Assembly: GCF_003985125.1 (NCBI RefSeq)
Contig: NZ_ML133581.1
Coordinates: forward strand, 1-64,000
Direction of reading: 5' to 3'
From: Rhizobium phaseoli
GTDB lineage: Bacteria; Pseudomonadota; Alphaproteobacteria; Rhizobiales; Rhizobiaceae
Length of the DNA stretch: 64,000 nt
The position numbers were made by a program, and so were the translations under genes. Below, piece after piece: positions 26,961 to 35,691 of the stretch. Every line of letters begins with the position of its first letter. Position 1 is the first letter of the stretch. The notes under the pieces were generated by a model, which did no database searches, was not told the DNA's origin, and was given only the letters and a program-made list of their open reading frames with translations.

Positions 26961-27959
26961 GTGAGTATTTATCAGCGCGTCTCCGTTGATGCGGCGCTCC
27001 ATGTGCTGCGCGATATCAATCGCAATATGACGGTCACGCAAAATCACATCACGACTGGGATGCGTGTCGCCAAAGCGGCCGACAACGCCGTCTACTGGTC
27101 AATCGCTACCACCGCACGCACCGACAACAAGGCGGTTTCGGCGATCCAGGATGCACTCGGCATGGCCGCGGCGACGATGGGGACGGCTTATACCGGCGTC
27201 CAGAACGTCATCGACGTTGTCTCGGAGATCAAGGCGAAGCTGGTCGCGGCCACCGAGGACGGGGTCGACAAGTCCAAGATCGACGAAGAAATCAAGCAAC
27301 TGCAGGAGCAGCTGCGCAGCGTTTCAGAATCGGCAACCTTCAACAGCGATAACTGGGTGATCCTCAACAACGACGCGACCCCGACGCAGCCGCGCCAAAT
27401 CCCGGCCTCCTTTATCCGCAACGCCGACGGGACGATTTCGGTCGGCATGCTCAGCTATCATATCGACAACACGCCGGTCGGGGCCACGTCCTCCAAGGAT
27501 GCGCGCTATCTGATCGACGACCGGGCCACCGGTTCGGGCGAATACGGCGTGCTGACCTCGGCCTATTTCGCAACCGAGCTCGGCACCTCGCAGGACTATG
27601 TGCTGATGACCAGCAAGAACGGCACCACCACGGGTCAGGTGGTGATCTCCCTGTCGTCGAGCACGACGAAAGGCCAGGTCAGCGAAATGATCAGCGTTGT
27701 CGATGCAGCGCTGACGCAGCTGACCACGGTCGGGTCCGCCTTCGGCGCGTTGGAAAAACGCATCGAGCTGCAGAATGACTTCGCCACCAAACTGCACGAC
27801 AACATCACCGCCGGCATCGGCCGGCTCGTCGATGCCGACATGGAGGAGGAGTCGAGCCGGCTCAGGGCGCTGCAGACGCAGCAGCAGCTCGGTCTGCAAT
27901 CCCTGAACATCGCCAACGCGACCTACGACACCGTCCGGCAGCTGTTCCAGAATTTCTAA
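26961..27959 (+). CDS. Flagellin, isolated divergent copy
   Basis: A 332-residue flagellin. The conserved N-terminal D0/D1 region is recognisable in RNMTVTQNHITTGMRVAKAADNAVYWSIATT and the C-terminal one in NITAGIGRLVDADMEEESSRLRALQTQQQLGLQSLNIAN. The central part is short and variable. The GTG start at 26961 has GGAG ten bases upstream. A longer open frame extends 22 codons upstream but would add a hydrophobic, non-flagellin sequence. It has no flagellar neighbours: the gene lies between an efflux operon and a repeat block. Rhizobia often carry such orphan flagellins. The N-terminal few residues (MSIYQRVSVDAAL) deviate from the usual rhizobial MTSIxTN start. Confidence 0.88.
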   Translation: MSIYQRVSVDAALHVLRDINRNMTVTQNHITTGMRVAKAADNAVYWSIATTARTDNKAVSAIQDALGMAAATMGTAYTGVQNVIDVVSEIKAKLVAATEDGVDKSKIDEEIKQLQEQLRSVSESATFNSDNWVILNNDATPTQPRQIPASFIRNADGTISVGMLSYHIDNTPVGATSSKDARYLIDDRATGSGEYGVLTSAYFATELGTSQDYVLMTSKNGTTTGQVVISLSSSTTKGQVSEMISVVDAALTQLTTVGSAFGALEKRIELQNDFATKLHDNITAGIGRLVDADMEEESSRLRALQTQQQLGLQSLNIANATYDTVRQLFQNF

Positions 27960-27974
27960 AGGCTATCGCGCCCC

Positions 27975-28370
27975 ACCCGCCCTCGTGGTTCGAGACGGCG
28001 CTGCAGGCCTCCTCACCATGAGGGCTAGTTGTTGTGCTCTGCCGCGAGGTATCGGCGGCGGGGCAGTGCGTTCTCCGATGGGCATGCGGCAACCTCTCTC
28101 CGGCCTTATCCTGAGGTGCCCCGCAGGGGCCTCGAAGGACGGGGCCGGCCACCGGTACTCGGACGTATCGGCACCCGCCCTCATGGTTCGAGACGACCTT
28201 GCGGCCCTCCTCACATGAGGGCTGGTTGTTGTGCACTGCTGCGAGCTATCGGCGGCCGGGCACTGCGTTTTCCGTTGGGCAAGCGGCAACCTCTCTCCGG
28301 CCTCATCCTGGGGTGCCCCGCAGGGGCCTCGAAGGACGGGGCCGGCCACCGGCATTCGGAGGTAGCGGCA
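27975..28370. repeat. Two tandem copies of a 198-bp palindrome-rich repeat (RIME/REP-like)
   Basis: Copy 1 (about 27975-28172) and copy 2 (about 28173-28370) align at a fixed offset of 198 bp with scattered substitutions. Each contains an arm pair, CCCTCrTGGT with ACCATGAGGG or a close variant, and a second small hairpin around GGTGCCCCGCAGGGGCC. After copy 2 the sequence resumes at CATGAGGGCTG, as if a third copy had been truncated. This resembles the intergenic mosaic elements of rhizobia. It lies between the flagellin and OmpA-like genes; short reading frames inside it are artefacts of the repeat. Confidence 0.75.
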
Positions 28371-28554
28371 TGAGGGCTGATCTCTGCTGCCCGTCAGCTT
28401 GATCGAATTGCTAAAACTGGTGATATCAGCGCATTGCTGCAACATGGCTGCTGTTTCGGCGCCTGAAATTCCCCTATCAAGGGAACATCTTCATTTTCTT
28501 GCCGTAATCCTTGCCATTTGCTCGCATCAGCTTCGAACGGAGACCATCCTGTCC
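28371..28554 (+). promoter_or_regulatory. Upstream region of the OmpA-like lipoprotein gene
   Basis: About 180 bp of lower GC following the repeat block. A ribosome binding site-like GGAG (near 28540) precedes the ATG at 28555. No confident -35/-10 pair was identified. Confidence 0.3.
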
Positions 28555-29220
28555 ATGATCAAGAAATTCATACTTCTGGCTGTCGCAGCAAGCTATCTCA
28601 GCGGCTGCACGACGACCGACCCCTATACGGGTGAGCAGAAGGTTTCCAACACGGCCGGCGGCGCGGCGCTCGGCGCGCTTGGCGGCGCTCTCGTCGGCGT
28701 CGCCGTCGGCGGCGGCGGACACGGCAAGCGCAATGCGGCGCTGATCGGCGCCGGCATCGGCGCTCTCGCCGGTGGCGCGATCGGCAACTACATGGACCAG
28801 CAGGAAGCCGAGCTTCGCGCCCAGCTCGAAGGCACCGGCATTTCGGTGACCCGCAACGGCGACAACATCATTCTCAATATGCCGTCGAACATCACCTTCG
28901 ACGTCGACCAGGATGCGGTGAAGCCGGGCTTCTATCCGACGCTGAATTCGGTGGCGATCGTGCTGCGCAAGTTCAACCGGACGCTGATCGACGTCAACGG
29001 CCATACGGATTCGACCGGCAGCCTGCAGCACAATCAGGACCTGTCGCAGCGCCGCGCGCTTTCGGTTGCCGATTATCTCGGCGGCCAGGGCATCGACCAG
29101 CGCCGCGTCTCCGCCGTCGGCTTCGGCCCGTCGCAGCCGGTCGCCTCCAATGCGTCCGAAGCCGGCCGCGCCCAGAACCGTCGCGTCGAAATCCAGATCG
29201 CGCCGATCACCCAGGGCTGA
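28555..29220 (+). CDS. OmpA family lipoprotein (YiaD-like)
   Basis: A 221-residue outer-membrane lipoprotein that binds peptidoglycan. The N-terminal signal peptide ends with the lipobox LSGC (Cys18). A glycine-rich zone, about 35-80, matches the glycine-zipper 2TM motif (GGAALGALGGALVGVAVGGG and GAGIGALAGGAIGNYMD). The OmpA C-terminal domain carries ITFDVDQDAVKPGFYPTL, NGHTDSTGS, and the SQRRALSVADYL and GFGPSQPVASN motifs, including the Asp and Arg residues that bind diaminopimelate. It is transcribed alone and ends in a strong terminator. Confidence 0.93.
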   Translation: MIKKFILLAVAASYLSGCTTTDPYTGEQKVSNTAGGAALGALGGALVGVAVGGGGHGKRNAALIGAGIGALAGGAIGNYMDQQEAELRAQLEGTGISVTRNGDNIILNMPSNITFDVDQDAVKPGFYPTLNSVAIVLRKFNRTLIDVNGHTDSTGSLQHNQDLSQRRALSVADYLGGQGIDQRRVSAVGFGPSQPVASNASEAGRAQNRRVEIQIAPITQG

Positions 29221-29243
29221 GCCCCGTCTCGCAGCGTTTGCGG

Positions 29244-29272
29244 AAAGGCCGGGTCATGCCCGGCCTTTTTCG
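29244..29272. terminator. Strong, possibly bidirectional terminator
   Basis: AAAGGCCGGG pairs with CCCGGCCTTT, followed by further T on the plus strand, terminating the OmpA-like gene. The A-run on the left side means the same hairpin could also stop minus-strand transcripts from the DUF2000 gene, which ends right beside it. Confidence 0.85.
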
Positions 29273-29680
29273 TCAGTGCTGCATCGTCGCACCCTTGGTG
29301 ATCTTGTCGACGATCTTCTTTTCGGCGCGTAGCGCGATGCCGACGACCTTGGCATCGTCGGGCGCATATTCGGCGAAGACGGCGCGGTTGGCCGCGTCGT
29401 GGCCGGTGGCGAACATCTCTTCGATGAAGAGTGAGGCAGTGACATCCCGTTCCAGCGCGCGGCGGTGGATCGCCTGCATCACCGCCTCGTCAGCGGACAG
29501 CACGATGATCGGCTGGATCGACAGCGGATTGTAGATGTTGCCGGCACGGTCCTTGTAGGGTTCACCGAGGATCTCGGGATGCCCGCCGGCGATGCCGGTC
29601 ATCAGGAAGGCGGTGACGTTCAGCTTCTGCCAGGCGGCAAGATTGTTTCGCAGGACGACGGCGATTTTGGTATCAAACAT
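29273..29680 (-). CDS. DUF2000 family protein
   Basis: A 135-residue soluble protein matching the DUF2000 pattern: MFDTKIAVVLRNNLAAWQKLNVTAFL, IYNPLSIQPIIVLSADE, then a C-terminal AEYAPDDAKVVGIALRAEKKIVDKITKG. Family members adopt a Pth2-like fold, but no reaction is established. The ATG at 29680 gives a standard family N-terminus; a GTG five codons upstream is an alternative. It is divergent from the AraC-type regulator with only about 45 bp between the starts, which suggests control by that regulator. Confidence 0.85.
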   Translation of the reverse strand: MFDTKIAVVLRNNLAAWQKLNVTAFLMTGIAGGHPEILGEPYKDRAGNIYNPLSIQPIIVLSADEAVMQAIHRRALERDVTASLFIEEMFATGHDAANRAVFAEYAPDDAKVVGIALRAEKKIVDKITKGATMQH

Positions 29681-29725
29681 CAGACGGTCTTTCACCTATA
29701 TCAGGGTTATGGAGTCTCGGGCGAC

Positions 29726-30625
29726 TTGAACCAGGATCTACATCCGCAGGTCTTCGAAGGTCTTGAACGTTTGTGCACGGGGCCATCCGGCAATGGCATC
29801 CTGACGGCGCCGGCCTTTCCCGGCATCGAGCGCATCGGTGCGCAATTCTCCGGCAACGCCTTCGAGCCGCACCGGCACGACACCTACGCGCTCGGCGTCA
29901 CGCTGAAGGGCGTGCAGACCTTTACCTATCGCGGCGAGCGGCGCTTCAGCCTGTCAGGACAAGTGATCGTGCTGCACCCTGACGAGGAACACGATGGCGG
30001 GGCGGGAACGGAGGACGGGCTGCAATACCGCATGCTTTATCTGGAGCCGGCGCTACTGCTCGAATGCCTGGAGGCGGAAGGCCTTGGCCTGCCGTTCGTC
30101 GATGAGCCGGTCATCGGCGATCCGGCGCTGGCCGGCGTGCTGCTGGCCGCGCTCGGCGAACTCGACCGCGAACTGGACGAGCTCTTCGTCGATGATTTTG
30201 TGTCGCGGGTGACGGGCGGCTTGTCACGACACGCGCGGTTGCCGCGCCGCCCGCTCGGGGCGATCGCCTGGCGGCAGACACGGGCGGCGCGCGATTATCT
30301 CGAAGCGCATGCCACGCGGCCGGTTCATTCCGGCGAACTGGAAGCGGTCACCGGGCTCGATCGTTTTGCGCTGTCGCGGCATTTCCGGGCAGCTTTCGCC
30401 ACGAGCCCGCATCGCTACCTCCTGATGCGGCGGCTGCAGCAGGCCCGCGCCATGATCGGCGCCGGTGAGGGCATTTCGGACACGGCGGCGGCGACGGGCT
30501 TTGCCGACCAAAGCCACCTCAACCGCCACTTCAAGAAGGCCTACGGCATGACGCCCGGGCAATGGTCAGCACTCGTTCATGGCAACAGAACGTCGCAGGC
30601 CTTGAGAAAACAAGTGTCGCTTTAG
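29726..30625 (+). CDS. AraC family transcriptional regulator
   Basis: About 299 residues from a TTG start preceded by GGAG. The N-terminal part is an AraC-type cupin (PHRHDTYALGVTLKGVQTFTYRG, with VIVLHPDEEHDGGAG). The C-terminal part has two helix-turn-helix motifs, first LEAVTGLDRFALSRHFRAAF and then the characteristic ISDTAAATGFADQSHLNRHFKKAYGMTPGQW. The longer open frame upstream overlaps the DUF2000 gene and is not credible. It probably controls the divergent DUF2000 gene and itself. The effector is unknown. Confidence 0.9.
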   Translation: MNQDLHPQVFEGLERLCTGPSGNGILTAPAFPGIERIGAQFSGNAFEPHRHDTYALGVTLKGVQTFTYRGERRFSLSGQVIVLHPDEEHDGGAGTEDGLQYRMLYLEPALLLECLEAEGLGLPFVDEPVIGDPALAGVLLAALGELDRELDELFVDDFVSRVTGGLSRHARLPRRPLGAIAWRQTRAARDYLEAHATRPVHSGELEAVTGLDRFALSRHFRAAFATSPHRYLLMRRLQQARAMIGAGEGISDTAAATGFADQSHLNRHFKKAYGMTPGQWSALVHGNRTSQALRKQVSL

Positions 30626-30646
30626 TCGGGATTTTTGCGGCAAGGC

Positions 30647-31258
30647 TTATAGGCTGCCCGTGTCTTCCCGAACCTTCAAAATACGGTCGATAAGACCCCA
30701 TTCGAGCGCTTCCTCCGCCGTCATGAAGCGGTCGCGATCCATCCCGTGCTCGAAATCTTCGTAGGAACGTCCGCAATGCTCCGCGTAGAGCCGCGTCATG
30801 CGTTGCTTGGTCTTTAAAATTTCCTCGGCGTGAATCAGCATGTCGGAAGCCTGCCCTTGAAAGCCGCCGGAGGGCTGGTGAATGAGGATACTGGCATTGG
30901 GCAATGCGGCTCTTCCGCCGGGTTCGCCTGCCATCAGCAGGAACGATCCCATTGAACGGGCCGTGCCCATGCAAAGTGTATGAACCGGCGCACGGATGAA
31001 GCGCATGGTGTCGTACATGGCCAGGCCGCTGGTGACGACGCCGCCCGGCGAATTGATATAAAGGTTGATGGGCTTGTTGGGGTTTTCCGCTTCGAGAAAC
31101 AGCAGTTGCGCGCAGACGAGCGCCGAAACGGTATCGTTCACCTCGCCATTGAGGAAGATAATCCGCTCGCGCAGAAGCCGGGAATAAATATCAAAGGATC
31201 GCTCCCCGCGGCTGGACTGCTCTATGACCATAGGGACGAGTTGCATCGCTTCGCGCAT
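30647..31258 (-). CDS. clpP: ATP-dependent Clp protease proteolytic subunit (ClpP paralogue)
   Basis: A 203-residue serine protease subunit that forms a tetradecameric barrel with ClpX or ClpA. The catalytic triad is present: Ser102 in GTARSMGSFLL, His127 in ILIHQPSGG, and Asp176 in the MDRDRFMTAEEA region. The motif around the serine is normally GQAASMG; here it reads GTARSMG, which points to a secondary ClpP paralogue rather than the clpX-linked copy. No clpX is adjacent, and alphaproteobacteria often have several clpP genes. It is convergent with the AraC-type gene. Confidence 0.92.
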   Translation of the reverse strand: MREAMQLVPMVIEQSSRGERSFDIYSRLLRERIIFLNGEVNDTVSALVCAQLLFLEAENPNKPINLYINSPGGVVTSGLAMYDTMRFIRAPVHTLCMGTARSMGSFLLMAGEPGGRAALPNASILIHQPSGGFQGQASDMLIHAEEILKTKQRMTRLYAEHCGRSYEDFEHGMDRDRFMTAEEALEWGLIDRILKVREDTGSL

Positions 31259-31303
31259 CGGCGACCTCCAGACTTTGAGAATTTTAGGGGGAGGCTCGCC
31301 GTA

Positions 31304-31663
31304 TCAGGCGGCGAGCATGAGGGGCGGGCTGTTGCTGTTCGCCGACGCTTTTGTCATTCCAAGGAATCTGACGTTCGTCAGTTCGTGGACGATCCGAAGG
31401 CAAGTGCCGCCAGTAGCATTCGGGGTGACCGTAAACGTCACGGTGCTTTCAAGGAAAGGCGGGGTATCGTCACGCAGCTTGTAGCGAACTTCCTGGCCGG
31501 GAGTGACGGTGATCGCATCGGGATCAGCCAATGCCTCCTTCGGCAACCACCTTTCCCGAAGTTCGGGAATGGTGACGGCACGCCAGACTTTTTGCGGCGG
31601 ATCACCCAAGTCAAACTCCAACTCGACGCCGCTATCCTGTTCCTTGGTCTTCCCATCGTTCAT
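31304..31663 (-). CDS. SRPBCC (AHSA1-like) domain protein
   Basis: A 119-residue START-like fold protein. The family features ELEFDLGDPPQKVWRAVT, ERWLPKEAL, and the C-terminal THVV-type end GTCLRIVHELTNVRFL are seen. It is shorter than many AHSA1 proteins but covers the domain. Its ATG overlaps the stop of the upstream arsR-type gene by four bases, forming a typical two-gene operon in which the regulator is followed by an SRPBCC partner. Function is unknown; family members bind hydrophobic ligands or act as stress-linked co-factors. Confidence 0.85.
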   Translation of the reverse strand: MNDGKTKEQDSGVELEFDLGDPPQKVWRAVTIPELRERWLPKEALADPDAITVTPGQEVRYKLRDDTPPFLESTVTFTVTPNATGGTCLRIVHELTNVRFLGMTKASANSNSPPLMLAA

Positions 31664-31974
31664 TGATCCATATCCTTCAGCAAGACTTTGAGTGCTGCGA
31701 TACGCTCCGGCCAATAGGCGCGGTATTTTGCGAGCCACTGGGCGATGAGAGTCAACCCAGCGGGATCGACTTCGTAATTCACGAAACGCCCCTGTCGTTC
31801 TTCCCTCACGAGCTTTGCACTGCGCAGAACTGCGAGGTGTTGCGACATCGCCGGCTGGCTAATGCCCATACCCTCGCGCAAGGCGCTGGCGTTCATGCTC
31901 CCTGCCGCCAGCTTCTCAAAGATCGCACGGCGGGTCGGGTCTGCCAAAGCTCGGAAAAAGTCATGCTCGATCAT
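31660..31974 (-). CDS. ArsR family winged-helix transcriptional regulator
   Basis: A 104-residue DNA-binding repressor. It begins MIEHDFFRALADPTRRAIFEKLAAG and has the recognition helix MGISQPAMSQHLAVLRSAKLV followed by the wing EERQGRFVNYEVD. No conserved metal-binding cysteine cluster is visible in the recognition helix, so it is probably not a metal sensor. It is the first gene of the operon with the SRPBCC protein; the pair is likely autoregulated from the spacer at 31975-32195. Confidence 0.92.
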   Translation of the reverse strand: MIEHDFFRALADPTRRAIFEKLAAGSMNASALREGMGISQPAMSQHLAVLRSAKLVREERQGRFVNYEVDPAGLTLIAQWLAKYRAYWPERIAALKVLLKDMDQ

Positions 31975-32195
31975 GTGAACACATAAGCACGGACTTATGC
32001 GATTCGCAAGCTATTTCGAGACAGCTTCCTGTTGCTGCGGAAATCCGAAGTTCAACGACTGACCTCTCAGCATCGAAAAATGAAAGGAATTCCTTGTCGC
32101 AAAACCGCTGTTCAAGCGACGGGGTTTGCAATCGCCTGACGTCCGCATCGGGTCAGAGAAGACGAGGCTTCAAGTCCGGATTTTTGGGTCGATCA

Positions 32196-33281
32196 TCAGG
32201 CGGGATTTTCGGCAAGGCCGGAGCGGCGGGCGATGAAGCGGGCGAGTGCCGGGCCGATCAGCAGAATGACGAGGAATCGTCCGGTCTGCATCGCCATCAC
32301 GAAGGGCACGTCCACATCGCTGGAGGCCGCGATGATGGCGACGGAATCGGCACCGCCGGGGCTGGTGGCGAGATAGGCCGTCAGCGGATCGATGCCGGCG
32401 AAGACATGGAGCGCAGCGGCCATGCAGCCGCAGAGCGCCATCAGCAGCAGGATGCAGGCCGATACCCTCGGCAGGGCGCGCGCCACATGCGAAAGGATCG
32501 AGCGGGTGAAGCGCAAGCCGATGCTCCAGCCGACGAGCGCATAGGCGAGGGCGAGCAGCCACATCGGCAGTTCGATCTTGATCAAGCCCATGCCCTGCAG
32601 GAGAGCCCCGAGAAAGAGCGGCACGATGATCGTGCCGCCCTGGATGCGCAGGCGCCGGACGCCATAGGCGGAGATGGCGGCGAAGGCGATCGTCGCGGCA
32701 AAGGCCGACCAATCGACCGCGGGAAAGAGGACGAGCTGCGGCGGCTCGGCGCCGTCAGCGGCCACCCAAAGGCGCGAGATCACCGAGGCGCCGACGGCGA
32801 CGAAGACGACACGCAGATATTGCATGAAGGCGACGAGCCGGGCATCGGCGCCATAGGCTTCCGACATGATCACCATGGCCGAGGCGCCGCCCGGCGAGGA
32901 GCCCCAGACGGCGGTCGTTCCGGGCAGCACCTGCCAGCGCGTCAACAGCCAGCCGAGGCCGGTGGCAATGGCAATGACCGAGAAGATGAACAGCAGGAAG
33001 AGCGGCGCATCCTTCGCCATGGTGCCGAGAATGTCGGGGGTGATGGTGCGGGCCATCATCAGGCCGACGAGGACCTGGCCGAGTTGCAGCGGCCAGACCG
33101 GCACGCGAAGCTTTCCCTTGCCGACGGTCAGCGCCAGCACGATGGCGGCGACCATCGGTCCGATCAGCAGCGAGGCGGGCAGATCGAAGAGTTCGAGGAA
33201 GACGGTGAAGGCGGTCGAGAGCGCCAGCAACAGCGCCCATTTCGGCAGGCCGACATCGCGCAGCAGGCGGCTGAATGGCAT
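32196..33281 (-). CDS. AbrB family integral membrane protein (putative monooxygenase/transport-like)
   Basis: A 361-residue membrane protein with about ten helices, in two related halves. The duplicated SSPGGAS (AVWGSSPGGASAMVIMSEAYGAD) and SPGGADSVAIIAASSDVDVPF motifs define the AbrB membrane family. That family is distinct from the DNA-binding AbrB of Bacillus. It was once labelled as ammonia monooxygenase, which is not supported. The start at 33281 (MPFSRLLRDVG) was chosen; upstream codons are polar and unlike the family. Substrate unknown. Confidence 0.86.
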   Translation of the reverse strand: MPFSRLLRDVGLPKWALLLALSTAFTVFLELFDLPASLLIGPMVAAIVLALTVGKGKLRVPVWPLQLGQVLVGLMMARTITPDILGTMAKDAPLFLLFIFSVIAIATGLGWLLTRWQVLPGTTAVWGSSPGGASAMVIMSEAYGADARLVAFMQYLRVVFVAVGASVISRLWVAADGAEPPQLVLFPAVDWSAFAATIAFAAISAYGVRRLRIQGGTIIVPLFLGALLQGMGLIKIELPMWLLALAYALVGWSIGLRFTRSILSHVARALPRVSACILLLMALCGCMAAALHVFAGIDPLTAYLATSPGGADSVAIIAASSDVDVPFVMAMQTGRFLVILLIGPALARFIARRSGLAENPA

Positions 33282-33512
33282 GTGTCCCGTATCTTTCCTG
33301 GCCGGCGCCAAGCCCTGAGGCTGAAGGTGGGAGGAAGCTCCGGCGTGACGAAGAGAGGCCGGCAGCAACGGCCGGCTGGCGCAGGTCCGGTATAGATGCG
33401 GGCTTCGGACGCGGTCAATTGCGAAATCTGGCTCTCGGTCCCTTGAGATGCGAATTTGATTCAAGTGATCGGCTTAAGTCGCTGTTTTTATGGAGCCGCC
33501 TTGTCCTATGCC
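33282..33512. other. Spacer between AbrB-family and LysR genes
   Basis: 231 bp separating two minus-strand genes. Nothing beyond probable promoter DNA for the AbrB-family gene is visible; no stable hairpin with a T-run was found. Confidence 0.3.
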
Positions 33513-34415
33513 TCAGAGGCGCACATGGGCGGCGAGGAAATCGAGGAGGGCGCGGACCCTGGCCGGCAGTGGGCCGCCCTGGCCGATATAAAGGGCGTAG
33601 AACTCCTCGATATCGCCGGGGTTTGCCTCTTCGAGCACCGGTACCAGGCGACCTGTCTCGATATCGGCGCGCACAGTGAAGGAGGCCAGCCGGGCAAGGC
33701 CGGCGCCGGATAGAGCGAGATGGCGCATGGCTTCGCCGTCTGCGACCTGAATGCCTGGTGTGATCGGGATCGTCACCGTCTCGCCGCTCTCGCGCATCGG
33801 CCAGCCCTCGATGGCGCGGGCATAAGAAAAGCCTATGCGGCAATGGCGACGGAGATCGGCGACCGTGCGCGGCTCGCCGTGACGGCCGAGGTAATCAGGC
33901 GAGGCAACGATAGTCTTGCGGGTGGCGCCGAGCTTGCGGGCGATCAGGCTGGAACTCTTCAAGGGCCCGGCGCGGATCGCGACATCGGCGCGCTCTTCCA
34001 TCAGATCGACGACCCTGTCGGTATGGGCAATATCCAGGGTCACGGCGGGATGAAGCGTCATGAAGGCCGGCACGAGCGGCGCCAGCACATGATTGCCGAA
34101 GGAGCCGCTGGTGTTGATGCGGATGCGGCCCGCCGCTTCCTCGCCGGATGAGGCCTGGCGTTCGGCCTCGGCGATATCGGCAAGGATGGCAATGCTGCGC
34201 TCGTAGAAGGCACAGCCCTCCGGCGTCAGTTGCAGTCTGCGGGTGGAGCGGTTGACGAGGCGGATGCCGAGGCGTGCCTCCAACCGGGCGACGAGCTTGC
34301 TGACGGCGGACGGCGTCATGCGCCGCGCCGTGGCGGCCGAGGAAAAGCCACCGCGCTCGACGACGCTGACGAAGACTTCCATCTCGCCGGAGCGGTTGAT
34401 GTCCTGACGGCTCAT
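33513..34415 (-). CDS. LysR family transcriptional regulator
   Basis: 300 residues. The N-terminal helix-turn-helix is clear (MEVFVSVVERGGFSSAATARRMTPSAVSKLVARLEARLGIRLVNR) and is followed by the effector-binding domain. It is of the DsdC/CrgA-like group with STRRLQLTPEGCAFYERS. It is divergent from the aldo/keto reductase gene with about 90 bp between starts, so it most likely regulates that gene, the usual arrangement for this family. Confidence 0.93.
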   Translation of the reverse strand: MSRQDINRSGEMEVFVSVVERGGFSSAATARRMTPSAVSKLVARLEARLGIRLVNRSTRRLQLTPEGCAFYERSIAILADIAEAERQASSGEEAAGRIRINTSGSFGNHVLAPLVPAFMTLHPAVTLDIAHTDRVVDLMEERADVAIRAGPLKSSSLIARKLGATRKTIVASPDYLGRHGEPRTVADLRRHCRIGFSYARAIEGWPMRESGETVTIPITPGIQVADGEAMRHLALSGAGLARLASFTVRADIETGRLVPVLEEANPGDIEEFYALYIGQGGPLPARVRALLDFLAAHVRL

Positions 34416-34507
34416 GATGAATTCAAATCACAAATGCTTTGCTGAAAGGCAATCTATTTCACCTTGAGCGCCGGGTCTATCTCAGGAGAAACACAGGAGA
34501 CAGAGCC

Positions 34508-35542
34508 ATGGAATATAGAAATCTCGGTGCATCCGGCCTCAGGGTGCCGGTCTTGAGCTTCGGCGCCGGCACTTTCGGCGGCAAGGGGCCGCTGTTTGGC
34601 GCATGGGGCAATACCGATGCCGAGGAGGCGCGACGGCTCGTCGACATCTGTCTCGAAGCCGGAGTCAATCTTTTCGACACGGCGGATGTCTATTCGGCCG
34701 GCGCTTCCGAGGAGGTGCTCGGCCAGGCGATCCGCGGCCGGCGCGATGCCGTGCTGATATCGACCAAGACGGCGTTGCCGATGGGCGAGGGACCGCAGGA
34801 CTGGGGAACGTCGCGGGCGCGGCTGATCCGCGCGACCGAGCAGGCGCTGCGGCGGCTTGGGACCGACTATATCGACCTTCTGCAGCTTCACGCCTTCGAT
34901 GCCTCTACGCCGATCGAGGAGGTGCTGGCGACGCTCGACGGGCTCATTGCCTCCGGCAAGATCCGCTATATCGGCGTTTCCAATTTTGCCGGCTGGGAAC
35001 TGATGAAATCGCTGGCGGTCGCCGAGCGCCACGGCCATCCGCGTTATGTCGCCCATCAGGTCTATTATTCGCTGGCGGGGCGCGATTACGAATGGGAGCT
35101 GATGCCCCTCGGCGCCGACCAGGGCGTTGGCGCTCTCGTCTGGAGCCCGCTCGCCTGGGGACGGCTGACCGGCAAGATCCGCCGCGGTGAGCCGCTGCCC
35201 GCGGCAAGCCGTCTGCACGAGACGGCGCAATATGGTCCGCCTGTCGACGACGAGAAGCTCTACGATATTGTCGAGGTGCTGGACGCCATCGCAACGGAAA
35301 TCGGCAAGACGGTGCCGCAGATTGCCATCAATTGGCTACTCGGCCGGCCGACGGTATCGAGCGTCTTCATCGGCGCCCGCAACGAAGAGCAGCTCAGGCA
35401 GAACCTCGGTGCCGTCGGCTGGAGCCTGTCGAAGGAGCAGATCGAAAGGCTCGACGCCGTCAGCGCCGCGACGGCGCCCTATCCCTATTTCCCTTATCGA
35501 CGGCAAGAGGGCTTCGCCCGGCTCAATCCGCCGATCGTCTGA
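34508..35542 (+). CDS. Aldo/keto reductase (Kv-beta/YghZ-like)
   Basis: A 344-residue TIM-barrel NADPH-dependent oxidoreductase. The catalytic tetrad is visible: Asp and Tyr in LFDTADVYSAGASEEVLG, Lys in LISTKTALPMG, and His in LLQLHAFD. SNFAGWELMK and the C-terminal nucleotide-binding GARNEEQLRQNLGAVGWSL are family-typical. The start MEYRNLGASGLRVPVLSFG has a GGAGA ribosome binding site. It is divergent from the LysR gene. The substrate cannot be predicted. Confidence 0.93.
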   Translation: MEYRNLGASGLRVPVLSFGAGTFGGKGPLFGAWGNTDAEEARRLVDICLEAGVNLFDTADVYSAGASEEVLGQAIRGRRDAVLISTKTALPMGEGPQDWGTSRARLIRATEQALRRLGTDYIDLLQLHAFDASTPIEEVLATLDGLIASGKIRYIGVSNFAGWELMKSLAVAERHGHPRYVAHQVYYSLAGRDYEWELMPLGADQGVGALVWSPLAWGRLTGKIRRGEPLPAASRLHETAQYGPPVDDEKLYDIVEVLDAIATEIGKTVPQIAINWLLGRPTVSSVFIGARNEEQLRQNLGAVGWSLSKEQIERLDAVSAATAPYPYFPYRRQEGFARLNPPIV

Positions 35543-35691
35543 GGTGCCGCGCAGAGCGGAGCGTCCTATGACAAAAGGGGAATGAAATCTTCTCCCATTC
35601 TTAACTGGACAGCCGCTTTGACTTGCCGCATACCCTGCCTGGTCCCACGAAACACGACGGAGTTTCTTGGAATGGCAGGGAGATCAAAGAC

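Noticed and set aside
27960..28554. Possible CRISPR array or coding frames in the repeat block
   Set aside because: There are only two long copies with no spacers, and the frames inside are repeats of each other with no start signals.
32094..33395. 433-codon frame opposite the AbrB-family gene
   Set aside because: It is very rich in Gly/Asp/Arg/His with no domain and mirrors a clear membrane protein on the other strand.
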